A program made the translations under genes and the position numbers. Shown piece by piece: positions 24,970-38,372 of a stretch of DNA of 64,000 bases (the stretch's first letter is position 1; each line of letters opens with the position of its first letter). The notes under the pieces are model-generated. The model searched no databases, was not told the DNA's origin, and worked only from the letters and a program-made list of their open reading frames with translations. The stretch is taken from the NCBI GenBank assembly GCA_018873245.2, contig JAEMBT020000008.1, positions 14,557,172-14,621,171 on the forward strand. The letters run 5' to 3'. Origin of the DNA: Archegozetes longisetosus (lineage: Eukaryota > Arthropoda > Arachnida > Sarcoptiformes > Trhypochthoniidae).

Positions 24970-27900
24970 GGATGAAAACAACTTTTTATAATTAGTAGCA
25001 ATTACGTATATTTTGAGCATTTATTTTAATATACGATTTCATGAGCTTTCGGATTCTTAAGATTAGTTTTTTCATGTAACAGAAGTAGTCAGCTCAATTG
25101 AGACACTGGAAAATTTGTACACTCAATTAACTTTAAATTCTAATCATTTGAAAAAGGCTTAATTCCGTAAAGGTTTCAAATATTCAAAAAGTCTTAAAAT
25201 TGAATTGAAAAATGTCCGCAAGTTTTGAAATCAATAGTTTAGAATTGGCAATAATATCTTAATGTTTAGATACGATCGAAGGAAGTTTAGAAAATATATT
25301 TGAATAAAATTTGATCAGATATAAAAGAAAAATAATGTTGAGTTAAAGTTATTTAAAAGTTATAAGTTTGAAAGTAGACTATACTATTCAAAAGATTAGT
25401 TATATTTTCCTTCTACATGAGCTCAGTTTTTCATTTCTTTATTCAATGTCTTCTATAGAAATCTACTCAATTCAATTATCATGTTTAAGCAACACTATAA
25501 TCATATCTATTAGTCATATCTTTTCCTACATTTTTCGAATTACTTCCATTCAAAGAGTAAGTCTCTGATGAATGAAAACCTTTACAACAGTTGCTTTTCT
25601 CGAAGATTGTTGTTTTGATTTATTTAACGAATCGCTTTTATGCAATGAGATTAAGGATAAAAGCTATGTATAAACTGTAACACGAGTCCTGAAATTTAAC
25701 AGTATTGTACATATAAATTGATCATTACACGAACCGCATAAAATAGTAAACATTGATTTGGTAGTAATGAAAGTTCCTCCTATTATTTCAGCTTCAAAAA
25801 TGTTTGCCTCGTAAGCTTTGATTGACGCTCGCGAGTCTGTCTGAATATTTCAACTGTAAGAATCACTTATTTTCTGTTTTGTCTACTCTTTTTAGTCGTA
25901 GACATTTGCTGATACCATAATAGTGACTCATATATTGTTTTTTCATTCACTTTTTGGTTTCATTTACAATTTGATTAAATGCCAGAAAGACGAGTTTCAG
26001 CTTCAATGGTATAGAACTCAATAAATTTTTTCTTACCTTTAAGTCAGGATCGAGTAAATGGAAATAAATAGGTTTGAATCAAATTGAATTAAATGAGAAA
26101 TATTCGTTAGATTGACAAATTCTCCTGAAACTTAGTAGATTTTATAAGAGTTCTGAAAATTGAGCACAATTTTGTTTATTTTGATATTTAAAAATAAATA
26201 ATTCTTATTGTAATCTTAAGTTTTATAGTATTATATCAGAAACAAACACATGGAAAGAGAAGAAGACAACCAAAGCTTTCCTATTAATAATAAGTGTGGG
26301 TTCAAGTAGAATTCTAAGTCAAGTCATATATAAATTTAGTTTTGCTTTTTGTTATTCTTTTAACGCCAATGCGCCTAATGTTTGACTGACTATTGGCTAA
26401 CAGTAAGAAGTGTTACGCTCAGAGTTGTTTCTGTTGGCAAACTTACTGTTGCTTTAAATATTGCATTCTCTTTACAACTCTCTCACATAGCAATAAGTGA
26501 CAGGACGAACCATTCACTTATAATTTATTTTTCATTTTAAAATTTATTATTCTGGTCGAGTACTAATCATAGAACGATACTGTTATTTATTTTGAACGTT
26601 TTCGTTTATTTTTGATATTTGTTGTATTTACTGAATTTCCAATCTTGAAAACTATTATCGCTTGCCTCAAATGTTGCTCGATATAAAAAATTATATTCAA
26701 TTTAACGGATGGCACAATAAGAATCAATTGGGGCCTTCAACTTTATAGCATATACTGAAAATATTTCAAAGAAAATACAGAAATGTACTAAGTTTAATGA
26801 CTAAAAGATCAAATATAGAAAATTTGTAATTAGACACTTAAAACAGTAGATTAACTACAAAACAGAACAATTGTATTAAAGAACAACAAGTCTTCATGAA
26901 ATCAAGTAGCAAATAGAGACAAATTACTTTGATGGAAACATTTTCGATAATAAAAAATAACATTTGTGTGTTAGCCGAAGTTTTTGATTGGGTCAATCAT
27001 AAGAATAGGTAATTCTATAAAAGATTTAGCCAATTGACGCAAAAATTAATCTCCTTATGCAGTATTAAATCCTAAGTGCTTCACAAGAAATTTGACATTT
27101 TTGCTCATTTGAAGAATGTTTATGGTGTAAAGAATAGACAGCCTGATAACTTGACTCTAACACCGATTCTGCTTGACTTCCAAAATGCTTAACCAAACAA
27201 ACCTTAAAGTAGAACAGCATTTCCCACTGCTAACTAGGAAGCTTAAGAAAATCTTAAGCAGTTGTTAAGAAAATAAAGACTAAATCTAAAATCAGTATAA
27301 ACTTTGTTAGTCTACAGTATAAAAAGTATTCTTAGTGAAAATATTGAAGAATTATTTTATTATAGTTGAAACTGCGTTTAAAATTTACAGATTTGCAGAA
27401 AACTTTAAACTCACAGATACAAGAGTATACCTGTATACACCAAATTTAAGCTTTTTTACACTCCTTTTTCCCATATGAGTCACAACTATTGTTTGTTGAA
27501 CTGGTATTGTCTGCAATCGAATAGGTATCCAGCAAATTCCATGTCTGCTTCCAAAACATTATTTCCAACTTTGCTCCCAAAATCTTTAATAAAACTCAAG
27601 TAATTTTAAAATCAAGGTAATTTATATTAGAAAGAAAATCTACTAAATTCTGCCGAATGGCGCTGAATTCTGTAGAATTGAGCTTATATGCAGTTCAATT
27701 CATTTAAATTAAGTTGAGCTCCGTAGTATTCAATACAATTTTGTAGAATTCAGTAAATTTTTTAATATAAATTATCTTAATTCTAAGATTGTTTGAAAGT
27801 TTTATTGAAGGTTTTAAGAATAAAGCTTTTAGAAATAATGTTTTTGAAGTAATGGCATTGAAAATAGAGATATGTTACGGTCCGGCAGTAAATTCACACT

Positions 27901-30552
27901 CTATTAGGAATCCCTATGGAATTAATAGCGGGATAAAAAGTGCCTATTCTCGATAGTTTTTAAGTTTGTTTAAAAGCATTTCTTTCGTTTGATTCGTAAT
28001 CTTTCGTCTCATTTTGGACAAAACTTTACGATATCTAATGTTTAGTGACTTTTGTTAACTTTTTGTCAACAATGTGTCTCGACACGTGTCAGACTATTCA
28101 GACAAACAAAAACAAAAACTCGAATATTTACTTGTTGGAAAAGATATAAAACTCAAATTAATTTGATTTTAATCACCAATAAATACCTGAGACTATGCTA
28201 AAAATAGATTCTTTCAAAATATTTGATTCTGAAGAGAAAGATTTGGATTCAGCTTCAATTTTGACATGAAGCCGTTAACAAAATCTACTTAAAGTGAATT
28301 TGACATTTATGTCAAATAATGATAGAAAAATTTAAATTTTCTTTTGAAAGATGAATATTTCCTGAATTCTAAATATTTATTTCGTTTTTATTTTCAAATT
28401 TATTTTCGTTTATTCTTGAATTGTGCTAATCGTAAGGCGATAAAGATCTATAAAACAAATTTGTGAAAGAGTTGTAAAAACCTTTGAATTTCTTTATGGA
28501 TAGAGGGGAGTTTAGTCATATTCTCGTTTAATATCACAGTATGTTTACTTGAAGTATATTATTTTTGGCTAAACTGTTACACTCTTCAAGATTAATGAAA
28601 ATTTTATGACTTTCTGTCAGATAGGAGAATCTTATGAAAGTGAAGAAATTTCGATCGATTATAGCAATGATATCGCCACCAATTGGTTAATTCTCGAAAG
28701 AATGACACAATCTTTCTGTCACTGTGTCTAAAACAAGATATTTTGGATATTATCTATAACTCTATTGACCAAAGTTTATCATATTTACCGATTGATAGTA
28801 GAAGAGCTATTCTCCTTCGTATTCGGGAATTCGTATTATTGCCAGTAAAGTAAATCATACTTTAATGAACAGCTAAGAACAGAAAAATTTGTGTCTTTTG
28901 CAATTGGTTCAACACTATATCCTTCCAAAACCTCAGTCTCAGACGAGAGTTTCAAATGAATTTATTTTTCTTTTCTAGCGTTTGCAAAGTTGTTTTGGGA
29001 TGAAATTAGAAAATAAATGGCAAATGAAAATTATATGATAGTAATTTGATGGTGAACATAGAATTAAGCTTGATTTCAGCATTTATTTGGTTGATCGAAT
29101 TATTTTGAAGGTAAAATCCTACGCAACTTTAGCTACACGCGTCAGAATTTAAAGCCGAGGGTTGCAGTTAATGAAGAACATATTCAAAAGTAACTCCTTC
29201 AAAAACGTGAGAAAACTTCGAGAATCCATATAAATGTTGATTTTTTGGGAAAACAACGTTTGCGTTTTGATTCCAATCCGATTCCCTCTGCTTGACCCTA
29301 TTTAGAATAACGTGTCATCTGTCCTAACATTCAAATTGATTATTAATGCCTTACAGTTTGTTTACAATATCATTTTTTTAGATAAATTCAATAGGATTTT
29401 AACTTTTGTGATCTAATGTGTGTTTATTTTTCAAATCGATTCTTTCTAAGTTCATTTAAAGAATTAGTCAACAAGTTTATGAAAACATTTCATATTAGAG
29501 GGCATTATTGTAGTTAATGCATTAACTTTTTAGAACTATTGGATTAGAAGATTGAGTAAATGTTCAAATGAAGCTTTGATTATAAACAATTTGGGAAAAC
29601 TTGAATCAAAGATAAAACGTTGCGCAAACATTCGTAAAAGTACTAACTATTTATATACTTTGATCTTTAGTTTGACCGAACATCGAGTGTCTAACTTGTC
29701 AAATGCAAATTTTAATAAGAAGATTATCAAATTTCATTCTTCCCAGTGTTGATTTGATATTCATGTTAGAAGAAAGAAATAAAATCAGATATTATTTTAA
29801 TATCTTTTACACAACGTTATATAAAGATCGACAGTCTGTCAGAAGTGCTCAGTATTTCTTTCAGAAGTAACTATCAATTTTCCGCATAATATGAAAATAT
29901 GAAACTTGGAAGTGTAAACAGCGACATAACACCTAAAAATGAAAAAAGTTTTGAATTCGATATGACTTTATGGATAAATATTCAAAGCATATTGTATTTA
30001 TGAGAAATGTATGGGACTCGAGGCCAGATATTATTAACATTCGACATAAGGGACAAAAAGAGTTGCCTGAATATCAGTATATTTTTTTCGTAGTTTAACT
30101 TCATTCAAACCTGAATAGATGTGAAATAAAAATTCTTTAGCTCTGTTTATCTTGTATTTTTACGTCTCGCAACATAACCATTTTATTTGATTTTGCATTT
30201 TGATGTCGAATTTGTTGTGATGATAGTCTTATAGGAAATACCTTTGCCTTGCAGCCAATCAGACATATCAATCAGATTCTCATCCGAAATATAAACACTA
30301 TTTTAGGGATTCATGTCATGCAACCGAATTGAAGCATCCATTGATTGAACTGATTGATAGTTGAGATCTAACTCTTTTCAAATCTTTGTTATTGAATCAA
30401 ATCTGTAAAGTTTGTGAAGTAATGAATAATGCCTTACAAATACGTACATATTTTGAGATGTTTTAGGGATTATCTGAAGGAATAGTACCCTATTTTTGCA
30501 ACTATATCCCAAGGATTATATAAGAAAAAAAGTTAATCTCTGAAAATTTCAG
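24970..30552. other. gene-free AT-rich DNA
   Basis: No gene is supported. Short open frames at 25368-25568 and 29552-29752 have no recognisable domain. A local patch at about 27640-27760 repeats gaattctgtagaatt-like strings, partly inverted. Confidence 0.35.
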
Positions 30553-30726
30553 TTATGCAGGCATTATACGAGGTGCAAAGTGTGCATGAACATTTTTCAA
30601 GAAGCAAAGTTTTAGAATTTTTAACACTGCGGGCTATGCATGGAGCACGGGTTATAGTAGTGGAAATAGGGTACGTGCCTTCAAAATTTTTCTGCATTTC
30701 TTGGACCAGCTGTATCAAACTTTTTG
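30553..30726 (+). other. orphan exon-like island, 174 nt
   Basis: The stretch is less AT-rich than its surroundings. It is preceded by tttcag and followed by a consensus donor, G|gtaagat. Its length is a multiple of three (58 codons, phase 1 at both ends). Only one plus-strand frame is open; it includes VLEFLTLRAMHGARVIVVEI and then YVPSKFFCISWTSC. The minus strand is also open over most of it, which weakens the case. I do not recognise the protein and found no companion exons. It could be a lone exon of a gene extending through the window, a fossil, or a conserved non-coding element. Confidence 0.3.
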
Positions 30727-32996
30727 GTAAGATCGATTTTCAAATTGATATTCTACTTATTTATCTGTTTGTTCAATAACTTATTTTCTATTATTGAGCA
30801 TATCGCTTGATCGATAACATACTTTGTTCGATATTTTATTCATATACACTTCAATCAAATGCAAAAAGTGCGTACAATTCGAGAAAAGTTTAGTTTCTAG
30901 CAATATTAGATCCCTAGCGGTCTCAATACTTCTGATTGAGTACTTGAATTTCAAATGAGTGAATACCAAAGATAGTTGGGCAAAATAAAAAAAAGACGAG
31001 TCGTGTTGGGTGCATTTTATGAGCAAATTCTGACCAATAACAATTGAACAACTTTACAGTACTCGAAACCTAATCTAAGTACTTTCGTTCTGAACTTTCA
31101 TCAAATTTTAATTTTATCAAAAAATTACCTCAAGTTGAATGCATATTATGAAAAGATTAATGAGTAATATAATTATTTTTAAGAACTGTTGATATTAAAA
31201 TATTAAAAATTTTTCTGAAGCATAATTTTCCAAAACTCTGTTTAGTAAGAACTAGTGCGTAAGCTTGAAAGTTAGTATCGATATAGTAAGCAATGAGTGA
31301 TGACAATCTGTACTAATATGCTAATCATTAATAATGCTGTCATAAGTGCTAACTTGAAATTTGCGAACTGTTGGAGTTTAAAATAGCGTCTGGGATTAGT
31401 TTAAATGGGAGTACGTATGTCATACAAATCGATCAGTACTATGCAATAGATTGCAAATTAAGCTAATAATAAATAGAAAATTGTGCACTTTTTCCAACCA
31501 TTATCATAGCCATAATAATATATCAGTTCTAATTGCAAGCTTACGGATACTATTATTCTTCAGTTGCTCTAAGATCTCTCTGACCTTAGCTCGAGAGCAC
31601 ATGTCGTTAGTGTGATATGAACTTGGATTATTAGTGAAACAAATATTACATAGACATAAGACTTGTTTGTTCAAACTCTCAATTGAGTCAGTTCGGAGGA
31701 ATTTAATCTGACAGTTTTATTACACTGCTCATAATTAAAGCGGGGGTTTGATGAGGAAAACAAAACTAGTTTTGGCAGTGATCCGTAGTAAAATGTTGAC
31801 ATTTTCAGGAATTCTAATAATCGAAAATTAATGAAACATTTTGTTGATTAAAATATGCGCTCAAAACCTTGATAATCTTCGGCAGCGATCAGAAGTGGTG
31901 CGTTGCCATGGGATACTTTCAATCGGACCATAGTATTGAATATATTAACAAACTTAATGAACATCTAGTATAATAATCAAAATATAATACAGATGAAATA
32001 TGGCAACAATTTGATGCCTGTCACAGAGAAGTTGACGTAGCAACGGCGTTTTTCTTGTACTATCGGTTGCTATCGACGATTGTTAAGCTTAAAATGTACA
32101 AGTATTATCTGTCTTTTTAGTGGGCCGCAATAACAATTATTGGAGTCTTAAGGTAATTCTTGAACAACTCAAGAAAAAGTGAAGTTAGATCCAATTAAGA
32201 TCCAAAGTTGGCAAGAATTTCTGTATAGAAGCAACCTATTCTCTATTTTTGTCCAATGAAAATAAAATTATATAATCAATATTTCGAATATAGAATTGTT
32301 AGAATATAATCATATGATGGAATTTCGTGATTCACTTACGCATTGAGTAGTCATAGAATCTGACAGTTTGATACATTTTATTAATAAATGATTTAGAAGC
32401 AAAATGAAAAAAGTGTTTTTTAAATTTTTCTTGTTTGGCAAACATTTACAACCTGAAATTAATCCTGAAAATGAAATTCCTCTCGCTTTAGGCTATGAGT
32501 AAATACAAAAATCTTGGAGAATTTGTTTGCCCAGAATTTTCTTCTTTACAAATAGATTTCAGTAAAGGTTTTTCAATTTTTTATCAGTTGAAAGTAGAAA
32601 CAAATACTTAGAAAAGAAACTAATGAAATCTGTTTGAGAGTTTGGAGTGCCCTAAAAATAGACGAGCTTATACACTTCTACAACTCAATTATTAGGTTTT
32701 AGGATTTTCGCTATAGCGTTGAACTTATGATAGATCACGAAATTGATAATTTTTAATAATAATTTTTTCAGTTTCGTACACGTTTTCACTTGAGCGTTCA
32801 AAACAATTCAATTAAATGGATTGTTTTGTAAATATTGTTATGATCACGATCTGAGGACAATATTGAGACAATGATCTAAATTTTTCAGAGTAAATCATAT
32901 TAGTTTTGTTTAGTTGAGTATATTTTCGTTTAAGTTTGTTTTGTGAATCCTTAATTAATCGATTTAAATATTCAAATAAAGGTGATTACACTTGAG
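30727..32996. other. gene-free; small GC-richer scraps
   Basis: No gene was recognised. About 31850-31940 and 32030-32110 are slightly GC-richer. On the minus strand the first contains GNAPLLIAAEDYQG, faintly ankyrin-like, but it is too short to call. A small open frame at 30781-31026 looks like chance. Confidence 0.3.
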
Positions 32997-33170
32997 AGAA
33001 GAGTAATGTTCCTACCCGTCTTCCTATGACGAGGACAGTTTTCTTTTGGACCTCTCTGTCCTCCAGGCGTTCGAGGAAGACTATGAGATGTGCTTTTAGA
33101 AAACGAGTCAGCAGAATTGTACCGAATTTTGGCTTCACCGTTGAAATATTGGGTTCTTTCTAAGCCTTAA
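32997..33170. other. GC-rich island, unidentified, open in several frames
   Basis: This stands out from the AT-rich flanks. The plus frame 33007-33099 reads an acidic segment, DEDSFLLDLSVLQAFEEDYE, to a TAG stop, with an in-frame TAA just before it. The minus strand is open from about 33170 to 32978 (ending at a stop in that frame), includes SLPRTPGGQRGPKENCPRHR, and has a weak acceptor and donor. I recognise neither. It may be a fossil of a gene or transposon, or the end of a real gene. Confidence 0.25.
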
Positions 33171-34616
33171 AAAATTGATAGAATTGAATTTGTACCTCTC
33201 GTGAACAGATTTTTCTAAGTTCATTGGTAACCTGGATAAAACTACAAAAGCAGAGAAGCCTGGTCAAAGATACATACTGGTTTTTGCTGAAGTTTGCTTT
33301 CATTCATTTGAAATCTAACATATCTGAGGCGATAATAGATACGAATAAGTTTTCAACTATTTGCACTCAAGTCATGCAGATGATAATAATTTGACTAAAC
33401 TAAACTGAGAATCTGAGGAATGTTGTCATCAATAAAATTTCAAATTAGCAATGCCTGAGCTTTGCCTGAACTCAAGGAATAATGAAATCAGTTGGGCTGA
33501 ATGCTTAACTTAATAAGAAAGCTTTTGTATTGAGAAATCAGAATGGAATCAAATTTTTCTGATCAGAAATGATCGTCTAAATTCTATTATAGCTGCTGAG
33601 TTACGATTTACAACGTAACAAATTTGGGATCATTTTATCGCATGAGACATAATTCTTTGTTTTACGTTTTCGAGAATAAATCTCAGACGCGTTCACTTTA
33701 AGACTATTTATGCATTATTCATGGCATACAGTATTAGACATAATGTATTGCCAAATCCCAAACGTGTAAGAGATCTCTATTATAAGAACAAAGAATTTGA
33801 ATGGAGATTATGTTCTTTGAATGCGAATTAAATCCCTGATCAATATGATAGTGTTGCGCAATCTTCCCATTCTCTTGCTATATAACTAATCTTTATATTT
33901 TATTCATATAATATGATAGTGATTGAGTAGGTTTCTGCAATAATAGGTTAAGTGATTGCTATAGAAGTAGTCACATAATGTGCTATTACAGCGCTTTGTT
34001 CAATTCATTCAATTACTCGCACTGAAATTTGAAAATTCGATTCTGACTTCAAATCTTATTTCAAAATATTCGTATCAGGTGATTTGTGTAGTATAAATTT
34101 TTTATTTTTCTTATTCATCTTCTCAATCTTTAGATTCGAGAATTTTCATGTTTTTTTGAGCTTACAATTTTCCGGAAATGCTTTCTCAGAAATATTGATA
34201 AGATCAGTAAATATGTTTCATTGTGATACAAAGTTCCGTGAAACTCTTATTGGGGTTTAAAAACATATAATTCTAAGGCTTTTTGAAACCCAAAGTTAGT
34301 TTTTCTTGTAAACTTTTCAATCTGTAGCTCATGATCAAAGACTGAACTTAAGCGAAAAACGACGTTTTCCTGTTTAATTAAATGCTTGGAAACTATGAAA
34401 TAAGTACCGGTTGTAAAATAACAAGAAAAATAAGCCGATGTGTATGCTTCGATAATTCGATTTTTTCCGGATTATCTCCGATTTTCAACAGAAAAAGCAA
34501 AATTAACAGAAACAAACTTTAAGTTTCATTCATTTTTACATGGAACTGGATATTCTCGCAAAAATTTTAGCATTTTGTATTGTGAAACTTATAAATGGAT
34601 TAATTACCTTTAATTC
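33171..34616. other. gene-free AT-rich DNA
   Basis: No coding region, RNA gene or clear repeat was seen in this stretch. Confidence 0.4.
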
Positions 34617-35450
34617 AAACTGTGTTTGAAAGGCCGAACACAAGGTTATGGGCCACAACTTCAGGTTAAAAGTTAGGCAAATAAGAGTCTTGCGAAAGTT
34701 TTGTGCACAATGGAGAGTTCCGTGGCTCCATTGAACTCAGTCCCTAAATATGAATTCATTTGACATTCCTTATACCTGTATTAACCGGTAAGCTGAAAAT
34801 AATATGTGATTTCGCTTATGACCTTGATCTATGAACTCTCTTAATGATTCTAAAGATTTTTAAAAATTTTTCACTAAAAGTTTTATTATGATCTAGATAT
34901 TACTATTTTATAAGTTTGTTGTACAGGATTTCATTGTGGAAATAAAATTTCAAAATCTCTTTTAGATATGGTGCACTAAGAGACTCTACACGATGTTTGA
35001 AAAAATGAAGATCACAAGTGCGTGAAACTTCTAACTTTTGAGCTGGGTCTCTTGGGGCTCCATATCTAAAAGAATTTCTGAAAATTTATTTCCGCCATAA
35101 AATTCTGTACAGTAAACTTATAAAATAATATTTGAATCATAATAAAACTTTTAGTGAAAAATTTCTTGAATATCTTCAATGGTTTTCCTGTAATCAAATT
35201 TTAAGCTTTTGAAAATCTTTAGAATAGTTAAGAGGGGTCAGAGATCAAGGTCATAAGCGGAATCATATATTTCTAGCTTATCGGTTAATATAAGGAACGT
35301 TAAATGAATCTATATTTGGGAACCGAGTTTAATGGGACCGCGGAATATGCATAATAGGTGTATGACACTTGCGCAAGACTCTTATATGCCTAACTTCTAA
35401 ACTTGAAGTTGTGACCCATAATTTTGTGTTCAGCCTTTCAAAGAAAGTTT
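34617..35450. mobile_element. large foldback element, 834 bp with about 380-bp arms
   Basis: The left arm (34617-34995) is the reverse complement of the right arm (35040-35450), with a loop of about 44 bp. Matching landmarks are gaacacaaggttatgggcc against gacccataattttgtgttc, cgcttatgaccttgatct against agatcaaggtcataagcg, and ttttagatatgg against ccatatctaaaag. The right arm carries about 44 bp that the left lacks. There is no coding capacity. No target duplication was recognised. A transcript through it would form a long hairpin. Confidence 0.85.
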
Positions 35451-37359
35451 ATACCAGTCTCTTAAGTATGTGATAGACTAATTTCTTACCAGTTTGAAGT
35501 GGATTTAAAGATTAAAGTTTTGAATAATGAAAATAAACCCTCGAACAGAAAGTTTAACTTAGTTTTCATACAAATTAGTATTCATATTTCATAAAAATTA
35601 GTCTTCAATTCGTTAAGTTTATTTGCTTTGTTTAAAACTAAAACTATATTAATAAAATCGGATTTATTGTTCCGAATTTTTACTGTTTTTGTCCAAATTT
35701 CCGACCTAATTGTAGGGTTTTTATATCCGAAAATGTCCAGTCTTTGCTCATAATACATGCAGTTCTTCAATAGAAAGTGTTGAAAATCCACAAGTTCTTG
35801 CTCCTAAAACCAAAGATTGCTATGTTAATATTTAGATGTTGTGCTTTGAAAAGTGCAACCATTTGTGAATCACTGCAATTCTTAAATATCTGTTATTTGG
35901 CTCTGATATCAATCAGATTGGGTTCAAATCTAAGCAGCATTTATGATGCATTTTTTAACTTGTTAAGTATGAATAAACTATATTAAGACTTATTCTGTTT
36001 TCATTACGATCCATGCTTTGGCTATAATTTTAGGTGATCTTATAGGAAGTAAATCTGTATTGGACTAGGAATAAATATATATTTAATTGGTCGATCGTAT
36101 CTAAATGTACTCTATAATAAGTGAACCTAATGCTTCGTTAAGAGTACTGCATAGAAGAAAACCTTTCACAATCAATTATCTGTAACTTAAAGTCGTTAAA
36201 TTTTAGTCTCTATTTTGTTCACGAAAGTGAAATACAATGATGTGAAGATGATATCAACTAGAATTGAAGACTAGCTTCAATTCGACTAATTAACGATTTG
36301 ACTTACTAAAATCTATTAAACCAGAGCTTAAATCAAAATATCCCTTTCAAGACTGTATTTTACTGTAATTAAGCTTCTATAGAATTAGATGAAAAACGGG
36401 AAGATTTAAAATTGTTGTTATCAAGGCTACCTTAATTATCAAATTTGCCTCATTAATTGTATCTTTGAGCTAAAATCAACCTGTAATCATATACTTTCCA
36501 AAGGGTGTCCTTTTTACGTGCATTGCTTTCTCAGTAGTTCTCATTAATTTTAATTGAAATCTGATTTTGAAGACCTATCTTAACAATCTTTACTTCGGGT
36601 AGTGTTAAATTTCTAAAGATTTTAAAAAGACTATTTTGTTGCAGACCTTAGTCAGAGCAGTAAGTTCAAGACTTTAGTCTCTGAGTAGACAAAACAACCA
36701 AAAATAAGAGTCTGTCTTTTGAAAGGAATTGCTTTTCCCGAATGATGTGCAAAATGGGCCTCCCTTTCAAAACATCCTTAATATTTTCAGATTTTTCCTT
36801 TTAAGCATTCTTTTCATTATCGCACATAATTTGATTCATCTTTACAGAGTAAGCTTTTTTACTTGGTTTTATAGAAATCAATATTTATTTTACAAGAATG
36901 TGTTAATTATTATTAAGAGTTTAGAGGTAAGCGTTAGAAAAAAATTGTCTGTAATGACTAAACTTCAGACCTAAAGGTGAAAAGTTTTCTAGGATTTGAA
37001 GAGAGGCTACATAGAGACTAACGCGTTTAATATCAATTTTTTGAATGACAGATAAACTATTAGTATGGACACTTAATTAATTCTACTTTCGTTGCTGAAC
37101 ATCTCTTTTATTGAAATTTTTAAAAAAGAAATGAATTCATAGCAAAGTTTTAGTGATAGATGCGTTATTGACAAATACATACTTTTCTAAGAATTTACAT
37201 AATCTATTCTTTAGTATTTTTAACTCTTGACTCGAGATCATAACTCTCGATATAATCACACATCAATGCCTTTGTTTTTGAATTGATCGCAACTTTTGTA
37301 AAGAATAAGATTTCATAAAGAACGATGAAAATATGTCTATGGGATTCTGGCTATCCATA
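35451..37359. other. gene-free AT-rich DNA
   Basis: No supported gene. Short open frames at 35582-35986 (overlapping, both strands) and 36729-36974 lack recognisable domains and have AT-driven composition. Confidence 0.35.
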
Positions 37360-37479
37360 CACCCGGAATCTCATGGTATATTTTAATAGAGGTCATCATC
37401 CTGATCAAATTTGTCAATGAGCCCACCTCTGTAAAACTTATAGTTTATCCGCTAGATGTTCTTAAAGTAAACGTTTAAA

Positions 37480-37730
37480 ATGCATCTTCGATTTTCTCTA
37501 AGGATATTATAGATATCGAAAAACGGGTTTCATAATTGTAATCAGCGTTAAATTCTACATCGAAATCATATATAATATAATAAAAAATTTTAAAGTGGAA
37601 AAATTCAATATAAAATATTTAAAGTCGAATATCTCGAAAAGCATTCGATATAAAAAAATTAGATTTCATATTCGGAATCGGCGTTAAAAAATACATATAG
37701 ATCAGTTGAAAAGTCAATTTATAAAATAAT
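37480..37730. repeat. diverged direct repeat of about 90 bp
   Basis: Two adjacent segments share a common core: ttcataattgtaatcagcg (about 37529-37547) and ttcatattcggaatcggcg (about 37666-37684). Each is preceded by atatc(t)cgaaaa and followed by ttaaa..tacat. They look like two decayed units of one repeat leading into the GC-rich insert at 37740. Confidence 0.45.
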
Positions 37731-37739
37731 GAATTTCAT

Positions 37740-37900
37740 CCTACCATCCATGCGGGGGATGGAGCTGAAAAATCTGCTCTTATAAAATCACGGCTCAACC
37801 AAGCGAACCCACTCGCGTCACTTGTCGCCGCCGAAAACCTCAATCGCAAATCTTCTAGGGGTGTTGAGTGTGGGCGGAGGGTGGGGTCCCCACCTGTGCA
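37740..37900. repeat. GC-rich repeat-like insert
   Basis: This is a sharply GC-rich block between very AT-rich flanks. It contains a hairpin (ccatccatgcgggggatgg) and the palindrome ggtggggtccccacc. The right side runs into gatgtataaataataacaa, which could be a retroposon tail. A 61-codon minus frame has no recognisable domain. I cannot assign a family; a SINE is one possibility. Confidence 0.35.
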
Positions 37901-38372
37901 TTGATGTATAAATAATAACAAATAATTATATCTTATATTATATTATTGATAGCCAGAGTTTGTCAAACTTCTTTTTCTCCAGCAGGTATCTGATCGCGTT
38001 TTAAAAGTATTTGAACGCCCAATAAATTTTCTTTTATAGGCAAGATTGATTCATAAGCTTTTGAGATATAGATAATGCAATTTTAAAATTGTTACTACCA
38101 AAATATTTTAGAATAGAAGTATTGCTATACCAAAAATTTCATTCGATTTTAAAGGGCTTTTAATGCCAGAACCATTTATTTGAATCAATATTTTTGAACA
38201 ATAGTCTAAACTTTGAGAATAAGAGTCAAAACATTGTTATAATCAAGAACTTCAAAAACGAGTCTATAAAGGGTGTTGCTGTAAAAAATTGAATACTTGA
38301 CTTGAATTTGAAATAACTTCCAAGATTTGTTATCTCAATAATACGAGCAAATTTTGAAGATATAAAAGTTTT

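Noticed and set aside
31853-31936. Minus-strand reading GNAPLLIAAEDYQG as an ankyrin repeat
   Set aside because: Too short, only one partial unit, and no neighbouring repeats or splice borders.
32836-32990. A solo LTR-like stretch (starts tgttatgatcacg, has aataaa near the end, ends ttaca)
   Set aside because: TG...CA ends and AATAAA are common by chance in AT-rich DNA. No target duplication, primer-binding site or second copy was seen, so no LTR element is called.
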